Source of the DNA: Flavobacteriales bacterium
Lineage (GTDB): Bacteria > Bacteroidota > Bacteroidia > Flavobacteriales_E > Vicingaceae
Direction: 5' to 3'
Assembly: GCA_015075325.1 (NCBI GenBank)
Contig: JABTUP010000021.1
Coordinates: 1-52,700, forward strand
DNA length: 52,700 nucleotides
Shown here: positions 9,330 through 16,725 of the stretch, in pieces
How the letters are laid out: the number at the start of each line of letters is the position of its first letter
Position numbering within the stretch: position 1 is the stretch's first letter
Made by a program: the position numbers and the translations under genes
The notes under the pieces: model-generated
What the model was told of the DNA's origin: nothing
What the model saw: only the letters and a program-made list of their open reading frames with translations
Database searches by the model: none

Positions 9330-11906
9330 TCAACTATATTGATAGTTTGGTGTACCTCCATTGACAAAAATGTTTAATTCCCCGTCGTTACCTCCTAAAC
9401 AACTAACCTGCTGCATCAATATTGAATCAATTTTTAGCGAGTCAGTTGGTTCAGAGATAGCTACAAGAACATTTATTGGAACAGTACATCCGTTGCTATC
9501 AATTACAGTAACAGTATAATTTCCAACAGGTAAATTTATTGCTGTTGGTGTATTTTGAATCGGGTTGGTGTTCCATTGGTAAGAATAATTACCTGTACCA
9601 CCCGTAACATTTACTGTTGCAGAACCAGTTGAGTCACCTTTACAAAACACATTGGTTTGGCTAGAAATACTTGCTCCCATATCGTAAACAGAAACAACAA
9701 TTGGAACCTTATTCGGGCTAATACACCCTCCAAGTGAGATAGGTTCTGCTTCAGCAACATAATAAGTAGTAACACCTGCTACTGAAGTAGATGGGACAAT
9801 TGAATCATAAGATGTTGTTGAAGATAATGATGTATAATAGTGTAAAGTGTACGATGTATCAGATGGTGTTGCCATTAATGGAGATGCAACCTCATTTAAA
9901 CAATATACTACATTATTAGCTGTTGGTGTTGTTAAAAGATTACTAACTGAAATAGTAAAAGTATAGTAACACAAATCTAAACCAACAGGTATTGCATAGT
10001 AAGTATGTGTTCCTGGTAAGGCAGGGAAAGGATTGTTTTCGTCATATTCAATAGAAGTAGGTGTAATGTTATTGGTGTTAAAAAACCTTAAGCCTGTAGG
10101 AAAATTAGGCGACACAGCAGAAACAGGAATTGTTGCCTGTGTATAATTACAAAACGCAAGAGAGCGGTTATCAGGCGTACTCTGACAACTATCAGCAATA
10201 AAAGTAGCTGCATCAATTTCTACCACTAGAGGGTCTGTAATAGGTTCTCCAATGCAACCTCCAGAAGTTTGATATCCTTGAATAAAAGGCATATTATTAA
10301 ACGAAGAACCTGAAATAGCTCCAGTTCCACTAATGGTACCACCAGATAATACTACATTTGGAGGACAATCAGGATTTTTTAAAATATTACAATCTGAAGT
10401 AACTTTAAATTTAAAAGTAAGTTCAGCTAAAACACTATCAGGAAAACCTAAAGGAGGTAAAGGAAGTGTTCCAAAATCCCATACTATAGATCCTGTAGGC
10501 CCTAAAAGCGGATCAAAATAAGCATTATTGGGTGTAGGTGATGGTGTAAAATTAATTTGAGTATTAAGACTTGCTGGGACATAACTCACTGTATACGGCA
10601 AAGGAATTACGAACTTTGTACTATCAACAGGTTCTGTACCAAGATTTTTTACTTCTAATTTGTATTCTATTTCTTGACCAGGCTGTGCAATATAAGGAGC
10701 TGCACCAACTGGTACTCCGTCAATATATTCTGTAGAAACAACTAATTCCACATCTGGAATATACGCATCTACGGCCATTGCAATACAAAAAATGATATAA
10801 GTATCTTGGGTTGACCCATATTGAAAACGTGTTGAAGTTTGACTGTTGGTTACCACAGTATTTCCTGGATTTGATATGTTAAACATGGCTATGTCTAACC
10901 CCGTATTATTTTGAAGGTTAGGATTTCGGGCATTCCCCCCAGTATTAACTGAACCATTAAAAAAGTTATTGGTTGAATTACCCGAATGGCTTAAAGTAAC
11001 CCAAGCATTATCTTGCCAATTTCTAATTCTAAAATAATCGCCAGAGATACCTACATCACCCTCACCAGCCATAACACCTAATTTCATGTTTATTGGACCC
11101 GATTGAGCTGTATTAAATCCAGAAACAGGCAGCTCAAAATTAACTGAAGAATTTCCAACAACATAAGCATGACCATCGAAAACGGTTACATCTCGCCAAT
11201 TCATTTTTGAATTTTCATAAACCACAATTAAACCCCAACCACCATAATAGCCTGTTGAACCTCCGTTTCCTTCAACCAAAGCAATGTCTGCTACCGAATA
11301 CTGTCCAATCCCATGATCTTTAACATAAGAAGTAACTTCAACATATCCAGAATACATGCTTCCATAAGTTCCATTGGGATAATAAATATTACCAGGATTT
11401 GCCACGAAATTGGTATAACCTGCAGCCCCAGGTCCTTTTAACGAAACAGTTCTTTTATTAAAATTTTTGGTAACACCACCTTTTGTTACGGTAAAATTTT
11501 CGGGACTTGTAGCATCATTACTAGCTCTTCCTGTCCAATAAAGTCCAGCATAAATAATATTTGAACAAGACGGATCTGCACCGTTTTCTGTAGAAAATGA
11601 TAAGGTTGATGTGGAAGAGTTTAACGTATTTGGATCTCCATCTACATCTACATAAACCATTGTATTATTACTATTGTTGGTGTTATTTCCATACGATTGA
11701 AGGGTAAGATTGGTATTTCCAATCATAACATAATCACCTTTAATATTGTATATTTTTTTAGTAGGTGTTGCTGCCGACGTTCGTTGAACAAACGATTTTA
11801 TTACCTGAGCTTGAACTCCAATAATGTTTGCAAACACAAACACCATTATACAAATCAACTGTTTTGTATAAAAAGATAACTTATTAATTTTTAATTTGTT
11901 TTTCAT
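9330..11906 (-). CDS. Giant HYR/SprB-repeat adhesin, N-terminal open part
   Basis: This 858-residue part starts at the true ATG. A signal peptide (..VFANIIGVQAQ) leads a large region at about 40-390 rich in Gly, Asn and Thr. A DUF11-like beta domain follows at about 395-500 (VELVVSTEYIDG, PGQEIEYKLEVKNLGTEPVD). A second region has PKD/Ig-like character at about 600-730, and SprB repeats begin at about 735 (CKGDSTGSATVNVTGGTGNY). The frame ends at 9330 inside a second SprB repeat (GGTPNYQYS), where a premature stop and frame changes begin. The continuation is at 9329-3667. The ATG is 4 bp downstream of the preceding gene's stop, so the two are co-transcribed. Confidence 0.85.
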   Translation of the reverse strand: MKNKLKINKLSFYTKQLICIMVFVFANIIGVQAQVIKSFVQRTSAATPTKKIYNIKGDYVMIGNTNLTLQSYGNNTNNSNNTMVYVDVDGDPNTLNSSTSTLSFSTENGADPSCSNIIYAGLYWTGRASNDATSPENFTVTKGGVTKNFNKRTVSLKGPGAAGYTNFVANPGNIYYPNGTYGSMYSGYVEVTSYVKDHGIGQYSVADIALVEGNGGSTGYYGGWGLIVVYENSKMNWRDVTVFDGHAYVVGNSSVNFELPVSGFNTAQSGPINMKLGVMAGEGDVGISGDYFRIRNWQDNAWVTLSHSGNSTNNFFNGSVNTGGNARNPNLQNNTGLDIAMFNISNPGNTVVTNSQTSTRFQYGSTQDTYIIFCIAMAVDAYIPDVELVVSTEYIDGVPVGAAPYIAQPGQEIEYKLEVKNLGTEPVDSTKFVIPLPYTVSYVPASLNTQINFTPSPTPNNAYFDPLLGPTGSIVWDFGTLPLPPLGFPDSVLAELTFKFKVTSDCNILKNPDCPPNVVLSGGTISGTGAISGSSFNNMPFIQGYQTSGGCIGEPITDPLVVEIDAATFIADSCQSTPDNRSLAFCNYTQATIPVSAVSPNFPTGLRFFNTNNITPTSIEYDENNPFPALPGTHTYYAIPVGLDLCYYTFTISVSNLLTTPTANNVVYCLNEVASPLMATPSDTSYTLHYYTSLSSTTSYDSIVPSTSVAGVTTYYVAEAEPISLGGCISPNKVPIVVSVYDMGASISSQTNVFCKGDSTGSATVNVTGGTGNYSYQWNTNPIQNTPTAINLPVGNYTVTVIDSNGCTVPINVLVAISEPTDSLKIDSILMQQVSCLGGNDGELNIFVNGGTPNYQYS

Positions 11907-11910
11907 GATT

Positions 11911-12423
11911 TTAATCGTTTACAGATAATAGATATGCTAGTTGAATATTTTGGTTTGGATAATTTTGAAGTATTTCTTCAATTTTTTTCTCTACACAATT
12001 GCTTTGCTGATGTTTTGCTAAACAATAATCGTAGGTTAAAATAAAAGTGATGTATTTTAAGCTCTTGAAGTGTTTTTGAAAACTATTTAAATCCATTTTC
12101 AAGTTAAAATCTTCATCATTATTAATTCGAACTTCAATTAATTGAACGTCTGTTTTATTAAATGTTGCTGAAGTAACCAAGTTTATTAAGCCACCATCAA
12201 CCACTATTTTAGTTGGGTATTTTTCTTCAATTAAATTTTGCTCCTGTTTTACAAAATATACACTTGGTTGAACGTCGTTTATTAAAGAAAATAATTGTTC
12301 CAACGATTTTTTTTGTGTTTCTATGGAGGCTCCATTTAAATCAATAATTGTTTGCGATTTTGCTTGAAAAGAGAAAGTAAAAAGTGATAAAGCAATAATG
12401 CTTCGAATAAAAACGATTCTCAT
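11911..12423 (-). CDS. Small secreted protein of unknown function, first gene of the adhesin operon
   Basis: I do not recognise a family. The ATG at 12423 is chosen because it is followed at once by a good signal peptide (MRIVFIRSIIALSLFTFSFQ, cleavage near AKSQ). A longer frame to 12519 would place 32 charged residues before it and overlap a palindrome. The mature protein has about 145 residues with two cysteines close to its end (DYCLAKHQQSNCVEKK). It resembles the small periplasmic proteins found next to large surface proteins, but no function can be given. It lies 4 bp upstream of the giant adhesin start, so it probably belongs to the same transcript. Confidence 0.6.
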   Translation of the reverse strand: MRIVFIRSIIALSLFTFSFQAKSQTIIDLNGASIETQKKSLEQLFSLINDVQPSVYFVKQEQNLIEEKYPTKIVVDGGLINLVTSATFNKTDVQLIEVRINNDEDFNLKMDLNSFQKHFKSLKYITFILTYDYCLAKHQQSNCVEKKIEEILQNYPNQNIQLAYLLSVND

Positions 12424-12483
12424 AAGTTTGAAAATATTAGTTAGTAGATTGTGTAAATATCGGTTAATCAAAAAACAAACGTA

Positions 12484-12497
12484 CTGATATATATCAG
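12484..12497. promoter_or_regulatory. Palindrome upstream of the adhesin operon, possible operator
   Basis: CTGATATATATCAG is a perfect 14-bp palindrome, with imperfect symmetry a few bases further out on each side. It lies about 61 bp upstream of the ATG at 12423, the first gene of the surface-protein operon. A regulator site is plausible, but no regulator gene sits next to it. Confidence 0.35.
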
Positions 12498-12520
12498 CAC
12501 GTTTTATGTCATTTGACAAT

Positions 12521-12552
12521 AAAAAAACACCGACAAATTGTCGATATTTTTT
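12521..12552 (-). terminator. Weak terminator candidate after the adenosine kinase gene
   Basis: A short dyad CGACA-AAT-TGTCG (12531-12543) has an A run on one side and a T run on the other. It lies between the kinase gene and the adhesin operon. The stem is short, so confidence is low. Confidence 0.4.
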
Positions 12553-12573
12553 TACAAACGAATAATTATCAAA

Positions 12574-13578
12574 TTAAAAAACTTTATTCAGTTTGTTTAA
12601 AATTTCTTTAGCTTGATGCCATTCCAATCGAGGTCCGAACTGAGTTACCACTTTTGATGAAGCTAATGACGCTAATTTTCCTGCGTCAGCAAAACTGTGC
12701 CCGTTGGTAATTCCATAAAGAAATGCTCCTGCAAATAAGTCTCCTGCTCCGTTGGTATCAATGGCTTGAACTTTATAAGGTTCGATATCAATAAATGTAT
12801 CTCCATCAAATATCATTGCTCCGTTTTTACCAAGTGTAATTACAAATCGTTTTGCATCGTGTTTTAATTGTTCACGAGCCTCCTGTAAATTATCTTTTCC
12901 GGTATAAAGCATGGCTTCTTCTTCGTTGCAAAATAATAAATCGACACATGCTCCAACAACTGATTGCATTTGCTCCTTAAAATATTTTACCATTGATGGG
13001 TCGGAAAATGTTAAAGCGGTTTTAACGCCATTAGTTTCTGCTAAATTCTTAGCGTGTTTCATGGCATCTAATCCATTATCAGAAGTAACCAAATAACCTT
13101 CCATGTATAAGTATTGAGAATCTTTCAATGCTTCTTCTTTAATTTCTGCTCTCGAATAATTTGAAGTAATTCCTAAAAAAGTATTCATTGTTCTTGAAGC
13201 GTCTGCTGTTGTCATTACCAAACACTTTCCTGTAATTCCATTTTCGAGAATTTCTTTACGCAAATTAGTTTCTACACCGTTTGCTATTAAATCTTTCATG
13301 TAAAAATGACCTAATTCATCGTTAGCAACTTTACAAGAGTAAAAACTTGTGCCTCCAAATTGGCTAACAGCTATAACTGAATTTGCAGCAGAACCACCAC
13401 ATTGTTTGTTGCTTACACTATTTTGAATTGCATTAAAAACTCTTGTTTGATGTTCTTCATCAACTAAAGTCATTAAGCCTTTTTCAATGTTGTGACTTTT
13501 CAAGAATTGATCATCAACTTCTGTTACGATATCCACTAAAGCGTTACCTATTCCAAATACATTATATTTTTTACTCAT
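12574..13578 (-). CDS. Adenosine kinase-like PfkB-family sugar kinase
   Basis: The 334-residue protein has the PfkB ribokinase fold. The N-terminal strand is NVFGIGNALVDIV, the substrate-lid glycine motif is CGGSAANS (about 62-69), and the C-terminal anion-hole/catalytic motif is DTNGAGDLFAGAFLYG with the catalytic Asp in NGAGD. Length and the GNALVDI start match bacterial adenosine kinase-like members, which phosphorylate adenosine or a related nucleoside with ATP. Substrate cannot be settled within the PfkB family from sequence alone. The gene stands alone, with a TATATTTG -7 box upstream (13642-13649) and a weak terminator candidate downstream. Confidence 0.85.
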   Translation of the reverse strand: MSKKYNVFGIGNALVDIVTEVDDQFLKSHNIEKGLMTLVDEEHQTRVFNAIQNSVSNKQCGGSAANSVIAVSQFGGTSFYSCKVANDELGHFYMKDLIANGVETNLRKEILENGITGKCLVMTTADASRTMNTFLGITSNYSRAEIKEEALKDSQYLYMEGYLVTSDNGLDAMKHAKNLAETNGVKTALTFSDPSMVKYFKEQMQSVVGACVDLLFCNEEEAMLYTGKDNLQEAREQLKHDAKRFVITLGKNGAMIFDGDTFIDIEPYKVQAIDTNGAGDLFAGAFLYGITNGHSFADAGKLASLASSKVVTQFGPRLEWHQAKEILNKLNKVF

Positions 13579-13641
13579 CTGTAATTATTTATTATTCAAT
13601 TAATTTTGGTTTCTGTTTCTAATTTTTCTAATTTTTTTGTG

Positions 13642-13671
13642 CAAATATATTGTATATTTAAAAACTTTCAA
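13642..13671 (-). promoter_or_regulatory. Promoter of the adenosine kinase gene
   Basis: On the minus strand TATATTTG (13649 to 13642) fits the Bacteroidota -7 consensus TAnnTTTG. A TTGA at 13671-13668 stands 18 bp upstream as a possible -33 element. The leader would be about 60 nt. Confidence 0.5.
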
Positions 13672-13699
13672 CTAATATTGCAGCCCATTTGATGGAAAT

Positions 13700-13753
13700 T
13701 CCTCCTTAGCTCAGTTGGTTAGAGTCCCGAAGCTTCGGGATTAATCAGAAGGG
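13700..13753 (+). pseudogene. tRNA-Asn remnant A, interrupted by a palindromic hairpin
   Basis: Bases 13700-13724 are identical to the acceptor and D-arm of the intact tRNA-Asn at 13815. The next 10 bases of the normal gene, up to the first anticodon base, are replaced by the 16-bp palindrome TCCCGAAGCTTCGGGA (13725-13740). The sequence then resumes as TTAATCAGA. The T-arm and the 3' acceptor strand are missing, so it cannot make a tRNA. Confidence 0.75.
13725..13740. repeat. Palindromic hairpin inserted in tRNA remnant A
   Basis: TCCCGAAGCTTCGGGA is a perfect 16-bp palindrome that can fold as a 6-bp stem with loop AGCT. Related palindromes occur at 14222-14236, 14248-14265 and 18494-18509 in this window. 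Confidence 0.8.
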
Positions 13754-13814
13754 TTAAAGAAAAAAGAGTAAAAGTTCTTAGTGTTATTAAAAATATTTTG
13801 TTGTTTTACAACAT

Positions 13815-13888
13815 TCCTCCTTAGCTCAGTTGGTTAGAGCATCTGACTGTTAATCAGAGGGTCCCTGGTTCGAGCCCAGGAGGGGGAG
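13815..13888 (+). tRNA. tRNA-Asn (anticodon GTT)
   Basis: A complete 74-nt cloverleaf is visible: acceptor TCCTCCT pairing with AGGGGGA (one G-T pair), D-arm GCTC/GAGC, anticodon stem TCTGA/TCAGA with loop CTGTTAA giving anticodon GTT, and T-arm CCTGG-TTCGAGC-CCAGG. The discriminator is G and CCA is not encoded. Two broken copies of the same tRNA flank it, one on each side. Confidence 0.93.
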
Positions 13889-13900
13889 CTTTAAGAAAAA

Positions 13901-13927
13901 GTCGTTATATTTATAACGGCTTTTTTT
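13901..13927 (+). terminator. Terminator after tRNA-Asn
   Basis: The stem GTCGTTA/TAACGGC (13901-13920) has loop TATTTA and is followed by seven T. It closes the tRNA-Asn transcript just before the GIY-YIG gene. Confidence 0.8.
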
Positions 13928-13932
13928 CGTTT

Positions 13933-14241
13933 ATGACCTTTTACATCTATATTTTACAATCCACTTCTTCTAACATTTTTTATATTGGAAGTACTTCAAA
14001 TTTCAAAAACCGGTTAATTTCTCATAATAATTCTGATGAAAACACTTTTACCTCAAAACATCGTCCTTGGGTTTTTGCTGCAGTTTTTGAAGCTGGAACT
14101 TCGAGAATTGAAGCACTAAGAATTGAAAGATTTATTAAACAGCAGAAGAGCAAACTTTTTATTGAAAAAATTATCGACCCCAATTTTATTCCTTCTGGAA
14201 AATTAGCTCAGTTGGTTAGAGTCCCGAAACTTCGTGATTAA
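13933..14241 (+). CDS. GIY-YIG nuclease family protein with a tail encoded by tRNA remnant C
   Basis: The 102-residue protein is a single-domain GIY-YIG nuclease of the YhbQ/UPF0213 type. It shows the YIYIL and YIGST strands (the GIY-YIG pair, residues 4-21), an Arg in NFKNRL (about 27) and a catalytic Glu candidate in EALRIERFIKQ (about 65). These nucleases cut DNA using one metal ion, and stand-alone members have poorly known roles. The last 13 residues (KLAQLVRVPKLRD) are translated from a broken tRNA-Asn copy. The gene thus runs straight into pseudo-tRNA sequence, and the family domain ends before that. It sits between an intact tRNA-Asn and this remnant. Confidence 0.8.
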   Translation: MTFYIYILQSTSSNIFYIGSTSNFKNRLISHNNSDENTFTSKHRPWVFAAVFEAGTSRIEALRIERFIKQQKSKLFIEKIIDPNFIPSGKLAQLVRVPKLRD

Positions 14242-14290
14242 TCAGATCCCCGAAAGCTTTCGGGGCTGATTCGAGCCCAGTAGGGGGAGC
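14190..14290 (+). pseudogene. tRNA-Asn remnant C with two hairpin insertions
   Basis: Segments TTAGCTCAGTTGGTTAGAG, TTAATCAGA and TTCGAGCCCAG plus the end AGGGGGAG match the intact tRNA-Asn. A degenerate hairpin (14222-14236) takes the same place as in remnant A. A second one, CCCCGAAAGCTTTCGGGG (14248-14265), replaces about 10 bases at the variable loop and 5' T-stem. The 5' portion also codes for the GIY-YIG tail. Confidence 0.75.
14248..14265. repeat. Second palindromic hairpin in tRNA remnant C
   Basis: CCCCGAAAGCTTTCGGGG is a perfect 18-bp palindrome with the same core (CGAAGCTTCG-like) as the one at 13725. Confidence 0.8.
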
Positions 14291-14292
14291 AA

Positions 14293-14320
14293 AAGCCTGA
14301 TAGCAATATCAGGCTTTTTT
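14293..14320. terminator. Bidirectional terminator
   Basis: A perfect 10-bp stem AAGCCTGATA/TATCAGGCTT with loop GCAA (14293-14316) is followed by more T. It lies between the GIY-YIG/tRNA region and the convergent TetR gene. Confidence 0.88.
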
Positions 14321-14337
14321 ATTTAGCTTAGCTGAAT

Positions 14338-15012
14338 TTACATTCGGATGGTTGAAAAAACCAAATCATTTAAAAAAAGTACAACCTCTGTATCTTCTTT
14401 AGAGTTACCAAAATCGGTTAAAGCAGGTAAATTTCTCATGAAAAAATTCTGAAAATGTGCCATTTCTATAATGGTTGATGCCAACGATTTAGGATATTTA
14501 TAGTTTGGACTATACTCGCTTATCATCATTCCAATAACAGCACATAAATCTTTGTAGGGCTTAAAAAAGTGTTGTTTATTATCTTCACTCACATGTTTTG
14601 TTAAATACGCTTTCGACCCTTCAGAAATAACTATTTGATGCAATAAACTTTCGTTTACATAATTTGTTTTTTCATCATCTTCAACTGTTGATGCTAATAG
14701 TCGAATTACTTTTTTAAGCTTTACCTCAGCATCTTCAATATTGTTGGTATGAAATCCTATTTGAAACTCTAACCAACCCCAATACCATGAAGTAAGATAT
14801 ACCAATAATTTATGTTTATTTTCAAAATACCTGTAAACACTAGCTTCTGTTGTACCCACATCTTCAGCTAATTTTTTAAAAGTAAATGCCTCAAAACCAT
14901 AATTATAAATTAATTGAACACTGTGCATAATAATTTTCTTGCCCAACTCAGAAAGCTCTGGATTTCTTAAATACAGTGCCTCATTCATTTGAATTTGTAA
15001 ATGCAACTTCAT
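14338..15012 (-). CDS. TetR/AcrR-family transcriptional regulator
   Basis: The 224-residue protein has an N-terminal TetR DNA-binding domain at about 20-65: IIMHSVQLIYNYGFEAFTFK, then the helix-turn-helix LAEDVGTTEASVYRYFENKH. A mostly helical ligand-binding part follows. Such proteins usually repress their own or the divergent gene until a small ligand binds. The gene diverges from the bestrophin gene across 114 bp containing dyads of TAGTATTACTA type, so regulation of that channel is likely. The ligand is unknown. Confidence 0.88.
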   Translation of the reverse strand: MKLHLQIQMNEALYLRNPELSELGKKIIMHSVQLIYNYGFEAFTFKKLAEDVGTTEASVYRYFENKHKLLVYLTSWYWGWLEFQIGFHTNNIEDAEVKLKKVIRLLASTVEDDEKTNYVNESLLHQIVISEGSKAYLTKHVSEDNKQHFFKPYKDLCAVIGMMISEYSPNYKYPKSLASTIIEMAHFQNFFMRNLPALTDFGNSKEDTEVVLFLNDLVFSTIRM

Positions 15013-15037
15013 TTCTATTTATTTTTTTGGTACACGA

Positions 15038-15107
15038 CAAAGTTAAAATAATTTTACAATTAAAAATGATAGTATTACTATTATTTAAAAAACTATTACT
15101 ATTTTTG
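15038..15107. promoter_or_regulatory. Divergent promoter and TetR operator region
   Basis: On the minus strand TAACTTTG (15045 to 15038) is a -7 box for the TetR gene. On the plus strand TATTTTTG (15100-15107) is one for the bestrophin gene. Between them lie the palindrome TAGTATTACTA (15070-15080) and the related ACTATTACTAT (about 15092-15102). The second of these runs into the plus-strand -7 box, which is a good place for a TetR operator. Confidence 0.55.
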
Positions 15108-15126
15108 TCAAAAAAATTATAAAAGC

Positions 15127-16020
15127 ATGTTATTAAACAAGAAAGTTCCTTTTAGCTACATTCTTAATAAGGTTAAATACAACATTGTTTATGTATTTAT
15201 TTTATCAATAATAGTGCTTTATTTAACCGAAAAATACCATTTTTTACTTCCTGAAATTCCTCTAACAATTCCAGTTTTTATAGGTACTGCAATTTCTATT
15301 TTACTTTCATTTAAATTAAATCAATCGTACGATCGTTGGTGGGAAGCACGAAAAGTATGGGGAAGCATTGTTAACGATTCGAGAAGTTTGGTTCTTCAGC
15401 TTCAGCAATATGTTTTAAACGATAATGAAAACACCATAAAAAAAATGGCATTACGACAAATTGCATGGTGTTATTCGCTCGGACAATCGCTTAGAGGTTT
15501 AAATCCAACCGAACAATTAGAAAAATACCTTACTGATGAAGAATTAAATCGTTTACAATTACACAACAACAAACCACTGGCATTGCTTCAACTTCATGCT
15601 GAAGATTTAAAAAAATGGAAAGAAATGAACCAACTAAATACTTTCGAACACATTCAAATTGATAACACTCTGGTTCGTTTATGCGATGCTCAAGGTAAGG
15701 CAGAGCGAATAAAATCAACCGTGTTTCCGGTAACTTACCGAATGTTTTTGCATTTCATCATTTATCTTTTTGTTGTAACTCTGGCTATTTCTTTACAAGA
15801 TATTGGAGGTTTTATTGAAGTGCCTGTTCTTTTGTTTATATCAGCAGCTTTCTTCCTTTTAGAAAAAACTGCTACACACATGCAAGATCCTTTTGAAAAC
15901 AAACCAACCGACACTGCTGTTACTGCTATTGCAAGAACTATTGAAATAAATATAAAGCAATTGTTAAAGGAAAAAGAAATTCCGACGGCTTATGAACCTA
16001 ACAAATTTTATTTATCGTAA
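15127..16020 (+). CDS. Bestrophin-family anion channel
   Basis: A 297-residue membrane protein of the bestrophin/UPF0187 family. It has a first hydrophobic segment (VYVFILSIIVLYL, about 21-33), a second at about 48-65, the family hallmark SYDRWWEARKVWGSIVNDSR (about 69-88), and a C-terminal hydrophobic pair at about 210-250. Bacterial members form pentameric chloride or cation channels. The gene lies opposite a TetR gene. It is followed 4 bp later by a DUF2490 protein gene and then a carbonic anhydrase gene, which suggests a shared role in ion or bicarbonate balance, though that is inference. Confidence 0.87.
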   Translation: MLLNKKVPFSYILNKVKYNIVYVFILSIIVLYLTEKYHFLLPEIPLTIPVFIGTAISILLSFKLNQSYDRWWEARKVWGSIVNDSRSLVLQLQQYVLNDNENTIKKMALRQIAWCYSLGQSLRGLNPTEQLEKYLTDEELNRLQLHNNKPLALLQLHAEDLKKWKEMNQLNTFEHIQIDNTLVRLCDAQGKAERIKSTVFPVTYRMFLHFIIYLFVVTLAISLQDIGGFIEVPVLLFISAAFFLLEKTATHMQDPFENKPTDTAVTAIARTIEINIKQLLKEKEIPTAYEPNKFYLS

Positions 16021-16024
16021 CCTA

Positions 16025-16696
16025 ATGAATTACTTCAAACGCATAGCTATCTTCTTTATAAGCTTAGTAATTTCATTAAGTGTTTTTGGCCAGCAAAAAA
16101 ACATTGGCGGTTGGCTTGGATATTTTGGCAATCAAAGTTTTAAAACCAAATGGAACATTCATAACGAGTTTCAGTACCGCAAATCCAATCCTTCATCAAT
16201 AAACAATACGTTTATATTCAGAACAGGGCTCGGATTAAATTTATCGGAGAATAACAACAACGTATTGCTAGGCTACGGTTTTATTCAATCGTCTTTAGCA
16301 ATAAATGAAACCGAAAAAAAAATAAATAACGAACACCGTGTTTTCCAACAATTTATTACCAAAAACAAAATCAATAAATTTTATTTAATGCATCGATTAC
16401 GACTCGAAGAACGCTTTTTTTCTGATGATTTTAAATTGAGATTAAGGTATTTTTTAAGCATGAATATTCCGCTAAACAAATCCGAATTAAACCAAAACAC
16501 CATTTACATTTCATTGTACAACGAACTGTTTTTAAATGCTCAAAACAATGTTTTTGACCAAAACAGAGCCTTTGGTGGTTTGGGTTATTTTATCAACAAA
16601 CACTTAAAAAGCGAACTGGGGGTTTTAAATCAACTTACCAGAAATCAAAATCTGTATATTCTACAATTCTCATTATTCAACAACATACCTTTTTAA
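16025..16696 (+). CDS. DUF2490 outer-membrane beta-barrel protein
   Basis: The start at 16025 is chosen because a signal peptide follows directly (MNYFKRIAIFFISLVISLSV, cleavage near FGQQ). An earlier start at 15992 would overlap the bestrophin gene. The mature part of about 200 residues has alternating beta strands and the DUF2490 pattern: GGWLGYFGNQSF, KWNIHNEFQYR, FIFRTGLGLNL, LMHRLRLEERF. Proteins of this family are predicted outer-membrane barrels of unknown function. It lies in a run with a channel gene and a carbonic anhydrase gene. Confidence 0.78.
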   Translation: MNYFKRIAIFFISLVISLSVFGQQKNIGGWLGYFGNQSFKTKWNIHNEFQYRKSNPSSINNTFIFRTGLGLNLSENNNNVLLGYGFIQSSLAINETEKKINNEHRVFQQFITKNKINKFYLMHRLRLEERFFSDDFKLRLRYFLSMNIPLNKSELNQNTIYISLYNELFLNAQNNVFDQNRAFGGLGYFINKHLKSELGVLNQLTRNQNLYILQFSLFNNIPF

Positions 16697-16725
16697 AAAT
16701 GTATTAACATAAAAATAGATATACC

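Noticed and set aside
12423..12519. Longer start for the small secreted protein at 12519
   Set aside because: The extension would place 32 polar residues before a clear signal peptide and cover the palindrome at 12484.
13700..13753. Remnant A as a functional unusual tRNA
   Set aside because: The T-arm and 3' acceptor strand are missing, so no cloverleaf can form.
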